From contig NZ_LMPC01000001.1 in the NCBI RefSeq assembly GCF_001423745.1, positions 125,923-189,922 of the forward strand: 64,000 nt of DNA, in the 5' to 3' direction. This document shows, one piece after another, positions 8,205 to 18,399 of the stretch (position 1 is its first letter; every line of letters begins with the position of its first letter). A model generated the notes under the pieces. It had not been told where the DNA came from, ran no database searches, and saw only the letters and a list, made by a program, of their open reading frames with translations. This DNA comes from Arthrobacter sp. Leaf337 (GTDB taxonomy: Bacteria > Actinomycetota > Actinomycetes > Actinomycetales > Micrococcaceae). Made by a program: the position numbers and the translations under genes.

Positions 8205-8675
8205 TTGGCTGAACGACTCACCCCCGGCACTCCGGCACCGGACTTTACGCTGAAGGATTCCGCAGGGAAGGACGTCAGCCTGAAGGACTACCGCGGCCGG
8301 AACACCGTCGTGTACTTCTACCCTGCAGCGTCGACGCCGGGCTGCACCAAGGAAGCGTGCGACTTCCGCGACACGCTCGCTTCCCTGCAACGCGAAGGCT
8401 ACGACGTCGTCGGCGTCTCTCCTGATCCGATCGGCAAGCTCGCCACGTTCGCAGAGAAGGAAGGGCTGACTTTCCCTCTCCTGTCCGACGAAGACCACAC
8501 CGTGGCTGAGGCCTATGGCGCCTGGGGGGAGAAGAAGAATTACGGGCGGACCTACGAGGGCCTCATCCGGTCCACCATTGTGGTGGACCCTGACGGCAAG
8601 GTGTCCGTTGCCCAGTACAACGTACGGGCCACCGGCCATGTGGCCAAGCTGCGCAGGGACCTCGGACTGTCTTAG
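8205..8675 (+). CDS. bcp: Thioredoxin-dependent thiol peroxidase (Bcp/PrxQ)
   Basis: Reduces hydrogen peroxide and organic hydroperoxides using thioredoxin. 156 residues, the usual length. The signature FYPAASTPGCTKEACDFRD holds the peroxidatic Cys47 and the resolving Cys52, five residues apart as in atypical PrxQ enzymes. LSDEDHTVAEAYGAWGEKK and the C-terminal HVAKLRRDLG are also typical. Starts at TTG with AAGGAG 7 nt upstream. Divergent from a MarR gene. Confidence 0.97.
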   Translation: MAERLTPGTPAPDFTLKDSAGKDVSLKDYRGRNTVVYFYPAASTPGCTKEACDFRDTLASLQREGYDVVGVSPDPIGKLATFAEKEGLTFPLLSDEDHTVAEAYGAWGEKKNYGRTYEGLIRSTIVVDPDGKVSVAQYNVRATGHVAKLRRDLGLS

Positions 8676-8816
8676 TCGTTTTCGCCAGGCCATGAACGGC
8701 ACGCGGGCCCATCGAGCGGAAGGCGCCCCCGGCAGGTACACTGGAGCCTGGAATCCGCCGTCGGACGTTTCCTGCTCTCGCAGGAATAGCGGGAAGAACA
8801 CGCACGACGGCGCCGC

Positions 8817-8898
8817 GCGCGAGTGGTGAAATTGGCAGACACGCAGGATTTAGGTTCCTGTGCCTTCGGGCGTGGGGGTTCAAGTCCCCCCTTGCGCA
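8817..8898 (+). tRNA. tRNA-Leu (anticodon UAG)
   Basis: An 82-nt class II tRNA. Acceptor GCGCGAG pairs with CTTGCGC (one G-U). Anticodon stem CAGGA/TCCTG around TTTAGGT gives TAG (codon CUA). The variable arm is TGCCTTCGGGCG and the T arm GGGGG/CCCCC around TTCAAGT. CCA is not encoded. A TACACT hexamer at 8737-8742 may be its -10. Confidence 0.95.
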
Positions 8899-8914
8899 CA
8901 GCTGCACAATCCTC

Positions 8915-8944
8915 GGAATCCCGGGCCTCATGGTCCGGGATTCC
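8915..8944 (+). terminator. tRNA-Leu terminator
   Basis: A 13-bp stem (GGAATCCCGGGCC with its complement, one G-U), loop TCAT, then TTCGTTT. Confidence 0.8.
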
Positions 8945-9148
8945 TTCGTTTAACGTCGCCGCACCCGCGCCAGGAGGGACCTCGAAAAAAAGATTCTCTC
9001 CGTTCACCCATCCGTTCCTGCCGAGCGGCCGAATACCCATTGAGACACCAACCAAGGGTCGGTTCCCGCAGTCGGAAATTCAGCCAGTGCGGTGATCGAC
9101 GCAGTCGTTCGCAGCAGGCAATGATCGGCACTAACAAGGAGAATCGAA

Positions 9149-9823
9149 ATGCAGTCATTCAAGCGCACAACTTTCACCGTCGCAGGTGTTGCAGCCGCAG
9201 CACTCCTCAGCCTGACCGCCTGTGGCGGTTCAGCCACGACGGCGAACAGCTCCTCCGCACCGGCTTCGACGCCGTCTGCTTCGAGCATGGCTCCGTCACC
9301 GTCCGCCAGCTCTGCGGCCGCCATGGATCCGGCCGCCAACCTCGTAGGCCCCGGCTGCGCAGGTTACGCGGAAAAGGTTCCCAGTGGCGCAGGCTCGGTA
9401 TCAGGAATGGCCCTCGATCCTGTTGCGGTTGCAGCCTCGAACAACCCGCTGCTGACCACCCTCACGGCAGCTGTGTCCGGCAAGCTCAACCCGAAGGTCA
9501 ACCTCGTGGACACGCTCAATGGCAGTGAATTCACGGTCTTCGCACCGGTGGATGACGCGTTCGCCAAGATCGACGCCGCCACCATCGAAACGCTCAAGAC
9601 CGACGACGCACTCCTGAGCAAGATCCTGACCTACCACGTGGTTCCGGGCCAGATCACCCCTGACAAGATTGTGGGCACCCACAAAACTGTCCAGGGCGGT
9701 TCAGTCACCGTGACCGGCACCAAGGATGCGCTGAAGGTCGATGACGCCAGCGTCATCTGTGGCGGCGTCCAGACGGCCAACGCCACGGTCTACCTGGTGG
9801 ACTCCGTCCTGATGCCGAAGTAG
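9149..9823 (+). CDS. Fasciclin-domain lipoprotein
   Basis: A cell-surface lipoprotein of 224 aa: signal peptide with lipobox LSLTACGG, a Ser/Ala/Pro-rich linker to about residue 60, then one FAS1 domain of about 140 residues. FAS1 motifs are clear: [42 protein letters not shown] (the conserved YH) and [17 protein letters not shown]1 domains act in adhesion. It resembles the mycobacterial MPT83/MPT70 type. AAGGAG precedes the ATG. It is a single-gene unit flanked by hairpins. Confidence 0.93.
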   Translation: MQSFKRTTFTVAGVAAAALLSLTACGGSATTANSSSAPASTPSASSMAPSPSASSAAAMDPAANLVGPGCAGYAEKVPSGAGSVSGMALDPVAVAASNNPLLTTLTAAVSGKLNPKVNLVDTLNGSEFTVFAPVDDAFAKIDAATIETLKTDDALLSKILTYHVVPGQITPDKIVGTHKTVQGGSVTVTGTKDALKVDDASVICGGVQTANATVYLVDSVLMPK

Positions 9824-9883
9824 GCAACCCCGCACGCTCCTGCTCCGGCTCCAGCCTGACTCCCTGGACCGACCCTGGAGAAA

Positions 9884-9915
9884 CGGAGGCCCGCACCGAA
9901 CGGCGCGGGCCTCCG
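9884..9915 (+). terminator. Terminator after the fasciclin gene
   Basis: Perfect 11-bp stem CGGAGGCCCGC/GCGGGCCTCCG, 10-nt loop, then CTTTG. Confidence 0.8.
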
Positions 9916-10051
9916 CTTTGCCCTCAGGCAAGCCGGCCGGCAGCCCGGCGCGCGGCCGGCGCGCACCCGGCGGGTGTCCAGGATCGGTCAATTAGACTGG
10001 GGACCGGTCCGTTGTCCGCGGGCCTTCCTGCCGTCCAGAGGTGATCATCGA

Positions 10052-11728
10052 GTGCCCAGCAGTAAATCGCGCCGCATTGCAGTCAGTATCGGCGCAGGGG
10101 TCCTGTCGCTGCTTCTGGCCTCGTGCACGGGCACGCCCGCTCCGGCACCGGCGTCGTCGTCTGCGGTTCCGACCGGCTCGGCATCCGCCGCACCGACAGC
10201 GACGTTCACGTTCGGCACCGCTGCCCAGCCGCTGGGACTCGATCCTGCCTTGGCCTCCGACGTCGAGTCCTACCGGATTACCCGCCAGGTCCTCGAAGGC
10301 CTCGTCGGAGTGGACCAGACGACGGGACTGCCCACTCCCCTGCTCGCCACCGAGTGGGCAGAGTCAAGTGAAGGCCGCGCCTACACCTTCAAGCTCCGGG
10401 AAGGCGTCACCTTCCAGGACGGCTCACCCTTCGATGCGGCGGCCGTCTGCACCAACTTCAACCGATGGTTCAACTTCCCGGAAAGCCTGCGGAAGCAGGC
10501 CCCGGGCACGTCGTTCAAGGGCGTCTTCAAGGCCCACGCCGACCAGGCCTCGCTGTCCATCTACAAGGGCTGCACCGCGCTCTCCGCCGGAAACGTCCGG
10601 ATCGATCTCACACAGCCCTTCACCGGATTCCTCCAGGCCCTGACGCTCCCGGCCTTCGCGATGTCCTCGCCGACTGCGATGGCGGCGCAGAAAGCGGACA
10701 GCCTCAGCCAGAGCCGCGACGGCCAGCCGGTCTCGGCCTATGCCCTGCATCCCGTCGGCACTGGCCCCTACAGCTTTGCGGCGTGGGCGGACTCCAGCGT
10801 CAAACTGGTCAGCAACAAGGACTACTGGGGCGACAAGGGCCAGATCGGCACCATCAACTTCGTCACCTACGATCATCCGCAGTCCCGGCTCCAGGCCCTC
10901 CTCGACGGGAAGATCGACGGCTATGACGCCGTCACCGTGGGCAACTTCGACCAGCTCGTCAAGCGCGGGAAGCAAATCATCCAGCGGGACCCGTTCTCCG
11001 TGATGTACCTCGGAATGAACCAGGACGTGCCCATCCTGCAGAACATCAAGGTCCGCCAGGCCATCGAGTTGGCGGTGGACAAGGAAACGCTGATCCGCCG
11101 CTTCTTCATCGATAACACCGCCCAGGCGTCCCAGTTCGTCCCGCCCAAACTCAGCGGGTTCAACAACAACGCCCCTTCGCTGGGCCATGATCCGGCCAAG
11201 GCCAAAGCGCTTCTGGAGGAGGCCGGCTACAAGGGCGAGGAACTCAAGTTCTACTACCCCCTGAATGTGACCAGGCCATACCTTCCGACACCCGAGAAGA
11301 TCTATGCGGAACTCAGCAGGCAGCTCACCGCCGTCGGCCTGAACATCAAGCCGGTCCCCGTGGACTGGACGGACGGGTACCTGCAGAAAGTGCAGTCTCC
11401 GGGCGACCACGCCCTGCACCTGCTCGGCTGGAACGGTTCCTACTCCGATCCGGACAACTTCGTGGGGCCTTTGTTCGGCGAGAAGAACGGTGAGTTCGGC
11501 TACCAGGATCCGCAGGTCTTTTCGAAGATTGCGCGCGCCCGCGGTTTGCCCGAGGGAGACGAACGGACCAAGCAGTACCAGACCATCAACGCCCAGATTG
11601 CGGAGACGGTCCCCGCCGTCCCCATTGCCTTCCCCATTTCGGCCCTGGCACTTTCAGACCGGGTGTTGAAGTACCCGGCCTCGCCGGTATTAATCGAGGT
11701 TTTCACAAAGGTGGAGCTTAAACCTTGA
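10052..11728 (+). CDS. ABC transporter substrate-binding lipoprotein, peptide/nickel family
   Basis: Solute-binding protein of family 5 (558 aa). Lipobox SLLLASCTG after a short signal peptide, then a Pro/Ala/Ser linker. Family features: LGLDPALASDVESYRITRQVLEGLV, YTFKLREGVTFQDGSPFDAAAV, GTGPYSF, VRQAIELAVDKETLI and a C-terminal LHLLGWNGSYSDPDNFV. Substrates are usually oligopeptides; this one cannot be told. GTG at 10052 is chosen because GAGGTG lies 9-14 nt upstream and the signal peptide then begins with SSKSRRIAV. No permease or ATPase gene is adjacent, so it is an orphan binding protein. Confidence 0.93.
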   Translation: MPSSKSRRIAVSIGAGVLSLLLASCTGTPAPAPASSSAVPTGSASAAPTATFTFGTAAQPLGLDPALASDVESYRITRQVLEGLVGVDQTTGLPTPLLATEWAESSEGRAYTFKLREGVTFQDGSPFDAAAVCTNFNRWFNFPESLRKQAPGTSFKGVFKAHADQASLSIYKGCTALSAGNVRIDLTQPFTGFLQALTLPAFAMSSPTAMAAQKADSLSQSRDGQPVSAYALHPVGTGPYSFAAWADSSVKLVSNKDYWGDKGQIGTINFVTYDHPQSRLQALLDGKIDGYDAVTVGNFDQLVKRGKQIIQRDPFSVMYLGMNQDVPILQNIKVRQAIELAVDKETLIRRFFIDNTAQASQFVPPKLSGFNNNAPSLGHDPAKAKALLEEAGYKGEELKFYYPLNVTRPYLPTPEKIYAELSRQLTAVGLNIKPVPVDWTDGYLQKVQSPGDHALHLLGWNGSYSDPDNFVGPLFGEKNGEFGYQDPQVFSKIARARGLPEGDERTKQYQTINAQIAETVPAVPIAFPISALALSDRVLKYPASPVLIEVFTKVELKP

Positions 11729-11806
11729 CGGACCGCCCCAATTTCAGTTAGTGGGGCGCCCGGGATATTCTGTGACAGCCAGAGCCGCTGCTATCGGAGA
11801 CTGATT

Positions 11807-13312
11807 GTGACTTTCATATCCAAGACCCAACATGCCGACGTCGTCCTGATTGGCGGCGGCATCATGAGCGCCACCCTGGGTGCGTTCATCAAGCAGCTCG
11901 AACCGAACTGGACCATTTCGCTGTTCGAACGGCTCGACGAAGCCGGCCTGGAAAGCTCAGGCCCGTGGAACAATGCAGGGACCGGCCACGCCGCCCTATG
12001 TGAGCTTAACTACTCTCCCGCAGCCAAAGACGGCTCGGTTGATCCGTCCAAGGCGCTGCACATCAACGAGCAGTTCCAGCTGTCCCGCCAGTTCTGGTCC
12101 CACCTGGTCAGCAACTCCCTGATCGGCTCCCCCAAGGGCTTCATCAACACGGTCCCGCACATGAGCTTTGTGATCGGGGACAACAACGCGGACTTCCTGA
12201 AGACACGGTATGAGGCACTGAAGCCGAACACCCTCTTCCGCTCCATGGAGTACTCCGAAGACCACGCCCAGATCGCCAAGTGGGCTCCGCTGATCGTCAA
12301 GGGCCGGGACCCCAAGCAGCGGATCGCCGCCACCCGCGCGGCCGAAGGGACCGACGTCGACTTCGGCGCGCTGACCCGCGAGCTGACCACGTACCTGGGC
12401 AACAACGGTGTGGAGATCAACTACGGCCACGACGTCAACGGCATCCGCCGTGCACCGGGCGGCGGCTGGGACCTCACACTCAAGCACAAGCAGTCCGGCG
12501 AGCACGGCAACATCCGCGCGAAGTTCGTCTTCGTCGGCGCCGGTGGCGGCGCGCTCCACCTGCTGCAGGCCTCCGGAATTCCGGAGAGCAAGGGCTACGG
12601 CGGCTTCCCGGTCTCCGGCCAGTTCTTCCGCTGCACCGATGAGGCCCTCGCCGCCCGGCACAGCGCCAAGGTCTACGGCCAGGCCTCCGTCGGAGCACCG
12701 CCCATGTCCGTGCCGCACCTGGACACCCGCTACGTCAACGGCAAGCGTTCACTGCTGTTCGGCCCGTACGCCGGGTTCTCCACCAATTTCCTCAAGAACG
12801 GTTCGTACCTGGACCTGCCGCTGTCCATCCGCCCGAGCAACATCATCCCGATGCTGGCCGTGGCCAAGGACAACATGGACCTCACGGCATACCTGGTCAA
12901 GGAAGTGGCCAAGCGCCACGGCGACAAGGTCGAGGCCCTGCGCGAGTACTACCCCGAAGCAAAAGACGGCGATTGGGAACTCATCACCGCCGGCCAGCGT
13001 GTTCAGATCATCAAGAAGGACCGGAAGAAGGGCGGTGTCCTGCAGTTCGGCACCGAGGTGATCGCGGCGCGGGACGGTTCCATCGGTGCGCTGCTGGGGG
13101 CTTCCCCGGGAGCATCCACCGCCGTTCCCATCATGATCGAACTCCTTCAGAAGTCCTTCCCGAAGGACTTCAAGGGCTGGCAGTCCAAGCTCAAGGAAAT
13201 GATGCCCGGCTACGGCATCAAACTCAACGACAACCCGGAGTTGGCCACTCAGCTGGAGGCAGACACTGCCAAGGCCCTCCAGCTGGAAGCCGTGGACGCG
13301 CCTTCCAGCTGA
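11807..13312 (+). CDS. mqo: Malate:quinone oxidoreductase
   Basis: Membrane-associated FAD enzyme that oxidises malate to oxaloacetate and passes electrons to the quinone pool, the usual TCA-cycle malate oxidation in many actinobacteria. 501 residues, the family length. FAD-binding start [21 protein letters not shown], then [23 protein letters not shown] and CELNYSP, a family signature; [18 protein letters not shown] and [20 protein letters not shown] near the end. GTG start with CGGAGA 7-12 nt upstream. Monocistronic by spacing. Confidence 0.98.
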   Translation: MTFISKTQHADVVLIGGGIMSATLGAFIKQLEPNWTISLFERLDEAGLESSGPWNNAGTGHAALCELNYSPAAKDGSVDPSKALHINEQFQLSRQFWSHLVSNSLIGSPKGFINTVPHMSFVIGDNNADFLKTRYEALKPNTLFRSMEYSEDHAQIAKWAPLIVKGRDPKQRIAATRAAEGTDVDFGALTRELTTYLGNNGVEINYGHDVNGIRRAPGGGWDLTLKHKQSGEHGNIRAKFVFVGAGGGALHLLQASGIPESKGYGGFPVSGQFFRCTDEALAARHSAKVYGQASVGAPPMSVPHLDTRYVNGKRSLLFGPYAGFSTNFLKNGSYLDLPLSIRPSNIIPMLAVAKDNMDLTAYLVKEVAKRHGDKVEALREYYPEAKDGDWELITAGQRVQIIKKDRKKGGVLQFGTEVIAARDGSIGALLGASPGASTAVPIMIELLQKSFPKDFKGWQSKLKEMMPGYGIKLNDNPELATQLEADTAKALQLEAVDAPSS

Positions 13313-13381
13313 CGCCCTGTTCGGGTTACGGCCGGTTCCACCTCCAACCACTAGACCGTCAACCCACCAGGAGACCATGAG

Positions 13382-16300
13382 ATGTACCGGCTGGCTAAAC
13401 TTTCGCTGGCAAACAGGGCACTGATCGCGCTGATCACCGTCTTTGCGTCGGTGTTCGGCGTGATCACCATGTCCTCGCTGAAACAAGAGCTCATTCCCTC
13501 CATCGAGTTTCCGCAAATCACGGTCATTTCCGCCATGCCCGGGGCCTCGCCGGAAGTAGTGGACAAGCAGGTGAGCGGGCCCCTCGAGACCGCGCTTAAC
13601 GGTGTCGAGGGGCTCGAGTCGACGTCGTCCACGTCCCGCACGGGCGTTTCCCAGATCACGATGGTGTTCACGTACGGTTCCAACCTGGACCGGGCACGGA
13701 ACCAGATCGACCGTGCCATCTCCAATGCCAAGCGCGGGTTGCCCGATGACGTCCAGCCGCAGGCCATTGCCGGCAGCATCAGCGATTTCCCGATTGTCTT
13801 CCTGGCGGTCTCCTCCGACAAGCCGCTCAGTGAGCTGAACGCCGATCTCCAGCGCCTCAGCGTCCCCCGTCTTCAGAAGCTCGACGGCGTCAGGGGCGCC
13901 GACGTCACCGGCGGCGCGTCCCAGCACATCCAGATTCTCCCCCGCCCCGATGCCATGGCAGCCAAGGGCGCCACCCTCCAGTCCATCACCAACGCCCTGA
14001 AAAACAACGGGGCTCTGGTTCCGGCAGGCACCATCGAGGAACAGGGCAAAACGCTCTCGCTGCAGATCGGCAGCCCCGTGGACTCCCTGGACGCAGTCAA
14101 GGCCCTGCCGCTCAGTGGCGCCAAGGACGCCGCCACCATCGGCAGCGTGGCCGATGTCAGCATCAAGGACGACGCCCGCACCTCGATAACCCGGACCAAC
14201 GGCAAGGAAACGCTTGCCCTCTCCGTGACGAAAAAGCCCGAAGGTGACACCGTGGCGATCTCCCACGCGGTGAAGGATTCCATCAGCCAGCTCGAAGCCG
14301 AGCTGGGATCCAACGCCAAGTTCACCCCGGTGTTCGACCAGGCCCCGTTCATCGAAAAGTCCATCAAGGACCTCACCACGGAGGGCCTCCTGGGCCTCGG
14401 CTTTGCCGTCGCGGTGATCCTGGTATTCCTGATGTCCGTGCGGTCCACGCTGGTAACCGCCGTTTCCATCCCGCTCTCGCTGCTCATCACTTTCATCGGG
14501 CTCTCTGCCACGGGATACTCGCTGAACATCCTGACCCTCGGAGCACTCACCATCGCGATCGGACGCGTGGTGGACGACTCGATTGTGGTCATCGAGAACA
14601 TCAAGCGGCACCTGAGCTACGGCGAAACCAAGCTGTCCGCCATCCTCACTTCCATCCGGGAAGTCGCCGGCGCCATCACGGCATCCACCCTGACTACGGT
14701 GGCCGTCTTCCTCCCAATAGCCTTTGTCGGGGAACTGGCAGGAGAACTGTTCCGGCCCTTCGCCCTGACGGTGACCATAGCGCTGCTCTCGTCACTCCTG
14801 GTGTCCCTCACCATCGTTCCCGTTCTGGCCTACTGGTTCCTCAAGACGCCGGCCGGCAGCGCGGGAGCCGAGCTTTCCGCAGAGGCCGCCCGGGAAGCCG
14901 CCGCCAAGGCCCATGAGAAGGAGCAGCGCAGCCTGCTCCAGCGGGGCTACCTGCCCGTCCTGAACAAGACTCAGAAACACCCGGTGGTGACACTCATCGC
15001 GGCTGTCCTGGTGCTCGGCGGGACGGCGGCCATGACCCCCCTGCTCGCCACTGACCTGCTGGGCCGCTCCGGCGAAAACAGTATGACGGTCCGCCAGGTC
15101 CTGCCGGCCGGAACCAGCCTCACGGACACCAGCGCGGCCGCCGTGAAGGTCGAGGAAGTACTGCGGGACATCGACGGCATCAAGGACGTCCAGGTCACGT
15201 CAGGGAACGCGCAGACGGGTTTCACTGCCCTGACCTCCAGCGGCGCCTCCAACTCCTCGTTCACGGTGGTCACCGAGGAGAAGGCCAACCAGGCCCGGCT
15301 CCAGGAAACCGTCCGCACCGAACTGGCCAAAATCAGCGACGCCGGCAAGATCTCCGTAGGCTCCCAACAGGGCGGATTCGGCACCACCTCCACGGTGGAC
15401 ATCACTTTGAAGGCGGCAAACTCCGCAGACCTCAGGGCAGCCAGCGATGCCATGGTCAAGGCCATGGAAGGCGTACCCGGCAGCACCGAGGTTGCCACCA
15501 ACCTTGCGGCAAGCCAGCCGGTGGTCCAGGTCAAGGTGGACCGCGCCAAGGCCGTCGCGGCGGGCTTGAACGAGGAGCAGGTGGCCGGTGTCCTGGCCGC
15601 CACCATCAGCCCGTTGCCGGCCGGAACGGTGCGGATCGACACCAACGACTTCCCGGTCCAGATCGGCGAGGGCACCCGCTTTACCAGCATCAGCGCCGTC
15701 CGGAACATCCCGCTCCCGGCCGCTGGTGGTGCCGTCACGCTGGGAAGCATCGCTTCTGTGGAGCAGGTGGACATCCCGGTATCCATCACCGCCAGCAACG
15801 GCCAGCGGACCGCGCGGGTCTCGGTGACGCCGTCGGGCGCCAACCTGGGCGCAGTGAGCACAGAGGTGCAGAACCGGCTCAAGGGGGTTGAACTGCCCGC
15901 AGGCGTCACGGCGGAGATCGGCGGCGCCACCACCCAGCAGACAGAGTCCTTCCAGCAACTGGGCCTGGCCCTGCTGGCCGCCATCGCCATCGTTTACGTG
16001 ATCATGGTGGCGGCGTTCAAATCGCTCATCCAGCCGCTCATCCTGCTGGTGTCCGTCCCGTTCGCCGCCACGGGAGCCATCGCGCTGCTCCTGGTGACCC
16101 GGGTGCCGCTGGGGCTGCCCTCGCTGATCGGCATGCTGATGCTGGTGGGCATCGTGGTGACCAACGCCATCGTCCTGATCGACCTCATCAACCAGTACCG
16201 GCAACCACGGACCGGTCTTTCCGGAACGAAGTCCCCCGGAATGAACGTGGCCGATGCCATCACGCACGGGGCGCGGCAACGCCTCCGCCCCATCCTGATG

Positions 16301-16615
16301 ACCGCCCTGGCCACCGTTTTCGCCCTGACGCCCATGGCACTCGGACTTACCGGCGGCGGCGGATTCATCTCACAGCCGCTGGCGATCGTGGTGATCGGCG
16401 GTCTGGTTTCCTCGACGGCGCTGACGCTGGTGCTGGTACCAGTCCTGTACCGGCTGGTGGAAGGGCGCCGGGAGAAGAAGACCCTGCTCCGCGCAATGCA
16501 CGAACGTCCCGACTTCGGTCCGCCGGACGACGTCGACGCAGAGTTCCGCGACTGGACAACGGGCATGGTGCCCAAGGTTTCCGGCCGCCGGGCAGCGGCC
16601 GGCGAACCCGAATAG
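13382..16615 (+). CDS. RND efflux pump (AcrB/SwrC-like permease)
   Basis: Proton-driven inner-membrane exporter of the AcrB/HAE-1 branch (1077 aa), expected to have 12 membrane helices and two large extracytoplasmic loops. Motifs: LKQELIPSIEFPQITVISAMPGASPEVVD, the TM4 segment ALTIAIGRVVDDSIVVIENI with the paired aspartates of the proton relay, and the matching second-half segment MLMLVGIVVTNAIVLIDLINQ. The C-terminal 60 residues are cytoplasmic and charged. AGGAG lies 10 nt before the ATG. No membrane-fusion protein or outer-membrane factor is adjacent, as expected for a monoderm (compare SwrC of Bacillus). Substrate unknown. Confidence 0.95.
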   Translation: MYRLAKLSLANRALIALITVFASVFGVITMSSLKQELIPSIEFPQITVISAMPGASPEVVDKQVSGPLETALNGVEGLESTSSTSRTGVSQITMVFTYGSNLDRARNQIDRAISNAKRGLPDDVQPQAIAGSISDFPIVFLAVSSDKPLSELNADLQRLSVPRLQKLDGVRGADVTGGASQHIQILPRPDAMAAKGATLQSITNALKNNGALVPAGTIEEQGKTLSLQIGSPVDSLDAVKALPLSGAKDAATIGSVADVSIKDDARTSITRTNGKETLALSVTKKPEGDTVAISHAVKDSISQLEAELGSNAKFTPVFDQAPFIEKSIKDLTTEGLLGLGFAVAVILVFLMSVRSTLVTAVSIPLSLLITFIGLSATGYSLNILTLGALTIAIGRVVDDSIVVIENIKRHLSYGETKLSAILTSIREVAGAITASTLTTVAVFLPIAFVGELAGELFRPFALTVTIALLSSLLVSLTIVPVLAYWFLKTPAGSAGAELSAEAAREAAAKAHEKEQRSLLQRGYLPVLNKTQKHPVVTLIAAVLVLGGTAAMTPLLATDLLGRSGENSMTVRQVLPAGTSLTDTSAAAVKVEEVLRDIDGIKDVQVTSGNAQTGFTALTSSGASNSSFTVVTEEKANQARLQETVRTELAKISDAGKISVGSQQGGFGTTSTVDITLKAANSADLRAASDAMVKAMEGVPGSTEVATNLAASQPVVQVKVDRAKAVAAGLNEEQVAGVLAATISPLPAGTVRIDTNDFPVQIGEGTRFTSISAVRNIPLPAAGGAVTLGSIASVEQVDIPVSITASNGQRTARVSVTPSGANLGAVSTEVQNRLKGVELPAGVTAEIGGATTQQTESFQQLGLALLAAIAIVYVIMVAAFKSLIQPLILLVSVPFAATGAIALLLVTRVPLGLPSLIGMLMLVGIVVTNAIVLIDLINQYRQPRTGLSGTKSPGMNVADAITHGARQRLRPILMTALATVFALTPMALGLTGGGGFISQPLAIVVIGGLVSSTALTLVLVPVLYRLVEGRREKKTLLRAMHERPDFGPPDDVDAEFRDWTTGMVPKVSGRRAAAGEPE

Positions 16616-16649
16616 CCGCTTCCTGAAAGTCTTTCTGCGCCTGAACAAC

Positions 16650-16690
16650 AGCAGTGCCCGTGCCACCCGGTGGGACGGGCATTGCTGTTT
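16650..16690 (+). terminator. Terminator after the RND gene
   Basis: Arms 16650-16666 and 16670-16686 pair over 15 of 17 positions around a CCG loop, followed by GTTTA. Confidence 0.8.
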
Positions 16691-16736
16691 AACCGTGCGG
16701 GAATATCCTGGCGTGCCAGACGTTACATCCACCGAT

Positions 16737-16756
16737 AGATGCAAATGCATGTATCT
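16737..16756 (+). promoter_or_regulatory. Operator-like palindrome in the LLM/marR promoter
   Basis: AGATGCAAATGCATGTATCT has 6 of 7 matching outer pairs and lies just before the -10 hexamer TACACT (16761-16766). A repressor bound here would block RNA polymerase; the second gene of the unit encodes a MarR protein, so autorepression is likely. Confidence 0.55.
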
Positions 16757-16805
16757 CGGGTACACTGAAACCAGACCCGAACAGTTCAGGAACGGAAGGC
16801 ACATC

Positions 16806-17930
16806 ATGCAGATCGGCGTATTCAGTGTCAGTGACATCACCAGCGACCCCACTACCGGCCGCACGCCCACGGAACACGAGCGCATCAAAGCGTCCGTAGC
16901 CATCGCCAAGAAGGTCGAAGAGATCGGCATGGACGTCTACGCCATCGGCGAGCACCACAACCGCCCGTTCTTCTCCTCCTCCCCCACCACCACGCTGGCC
17001 TACATCGCGGCGCAGACAGAACGCATCATCCTGTCCACGGCGACCACACTGATCACCACCAACGATCCCGTGAAGATCGCCGAAGACTTCGCGATGCTGC
17101 AGCACCTTGCTGATGGACGCGTGGACCTCGTGATGGGCCGCGGCAACACGGCACCGGTCTACCCCTGGTTCGGCAAGAACATCCAGGACGGCATCGAACT
17201 GGCCATCGAGAACTACAGCCTGCTGCGCAAGCTGTGGGACGAGGACACCGTCAACTGGTCCGGCAAGCACCGCACGCCGCTGCAGAACTTCACGTCCACC
17301 CCCCGCCCGCTCGACGGCGTCGCCCCCTTCGTGTGGCACGGTTCCATCCGCACGCCGCAGATCGCGGAAGTGGCTGCGTACTACGGCGACGGCTTCTTCG
17401 CGAACAACATCTTCTGGCCCAAGGAGCACTACCAGCAGCTGATCGGCCTCTACCGCGAACGCTACGAGCACTACGGCCACGGCAAGGCCGACCAGGCGAT
17501 CGTGGGCCTCGGCGGACAATTCTTCATGCGGAAGAACTCGCAGGACGCCGTCAAGGAGTTCCGCCCGTACTTCGACAATGCCCCGGTCTACGGCCACGGC
17601 CCCTCCCTGGAGGACTTCACGTCACAGACCCCCCTGACCGTCGGCAGCCCGCAGGAAGTCATCGAAAAGACCCTGACGTTCCGTGAATACTTCGGCGACT
17701 ACCAGCGCCAGCTGTTCCTGATTGACCACGCGGGCCTGCCGCTAAAGACCGTGCTGGAACAGCTCGACCTGTTCGGCGAAGAGGTCCTGCCGGTCCTGCG
17801 CAAGGAGTACGCCGCCCTCACGCCCGCCCATGTACCGGAACCGCCCACGCACGCCGGACGGGTGGCAGCCCGGCTGGCCGCCCAGGTGCAGGAGGATGCA
17901 GTGACCAATCCAACGGCCCGGGACGCCTGA
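16806..17930 (+). CDS. Luciferase-like (LLM) flavin-dependent oxidoreductase
   Basis: 374-residue TIM-barrel monooxygenase of the bacterial luciferase superfamily using reduced flavin. Motifs: DVYAIGEHHNRPFFSSSP, TATTLITTNDPVKIAEDFAML, LADGRVDLVMGRGNTAPVYPWFG and FVWHGSIRTPQIAEVAAYYGDGFFANN. Substrate unknown. Start at 16806 is chosen over 16695 because GGAAGG is 8 nt upstream and the -10 at 16761 lies between the two. Its TGA overlaps the ATG of the following marR gene (TGATG), so the two are co-translated. Confidence 0.93.
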   Translation: MQIGVFSVSDITSDPTTGRTPTEHERIKASVAIAKKVEEIGMDVYAIGEHHNRPFFSSSPTTTLAYIAAQTERIILSTATTLITTNDPVKIAEDFAMLQHLADGRVDLVMGRGNTAPVYPWFGKNIQDGIELAIENYSLLRKLWDEDTVNWSGKHRTPLQNFTSTPRPLDGVAPFVWHGSIRTPQIAEVAAYYGDGFFANNIFWPKEHYQQLIGLYRERYEHYGHGKADQAIVGLGGQFFMRKNSQDAVKEFRPYFDNAPVYGHGPSLEDFTSQTPLTVGSPQEVIEKTLTFREYFGDYQRQLFLIDHAGLPLKTVLEQLDLFGEEVLPVLRKEYAALTPAHVPEPPTHAGRVAARLAAQVQEDAVTNPTARDA

Positions 17931-18391
17931 TGAACGCCCAGCCAGGCGGGTCGCCCGTCAGACTCGCTGCGGAAACCTGGGAGTCGCTGTTCCGCGCCCA
18001 GGTTGCGGTGATGCGCAGGCTCCAGTCCGGCCCTGCCTTCAAGTCGCTGGCCGTCAACGAATACGACGTCCTCTTCACCCTCTCGCGTTGCCCCTCCGGC
18101 TGGCTGCGCTTGAACGAACTGAACGACAACGTACTCCTCAGCCAGTCCAGCCTCAGCAGGCTTGTGGAGAGGCTGGAGAAACGGGGGCTCCTGGAGCGCA
18201 TGCCGGCGCCCCAGGACGGACGCGGCGTCCTCCTGAGGCTGACAGATGCCGGCCGGGAGCTGCAGAAGCAGATCGGACGCGAACATGTCCGCGACATTTC
18301 CGCACTGATCACCCCCGCACTTACCGCCAGCGAACAGCGTGAACTCCTGCGGCTTACCGAGAAACTGCGCGGGTCCTTGTCAGGGCGCTAA
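17930..18391 (+). CDS. MarR family transcriptional regulator
   Basis: 153 residues with a complete MarR fold: YDVLFTLSRCPSGWLRLNELNDNVLLSQSSLSRLVERLEKRGLLER (HTH, about residues 45-90), then the wing PAPQDGRGVLLRLTDAGREL and C-terminal dimer helices. Translationally coupled to the upstream LLM monooxygenase. It probably represses this two-gene unit through the palindrome at 16737-16756. Confidence 0.93.
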   Translation: MNAQPGGSPVRLAAETWESLFRAQVAVMRRLQSGPAFKSLAVNEYDVLFTLSRCPSGWLRLNELNDNVLLSQSSLSRLVERLEKRGLLERMPAPQDGRGVLLRLTDAGRELQKQIGREHVRDISALITPALTASEQRELLRLTEKLRGSLSGR

Positions 18392-18399
18392 GGCCTGCG

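Noticed and set aside
7097..8898. tRNA genes as possible integration sites
   Set aside because: No integrase, direct repeats of the tRNA 3' end, or change in base composition nearby.
12749..14611. 620-codon minus-strand ORF opposite mqo and the RND gene
   Set aside because: Spans two real genes with strong family motifs; Gly/Asp/Arg-rich shadow.
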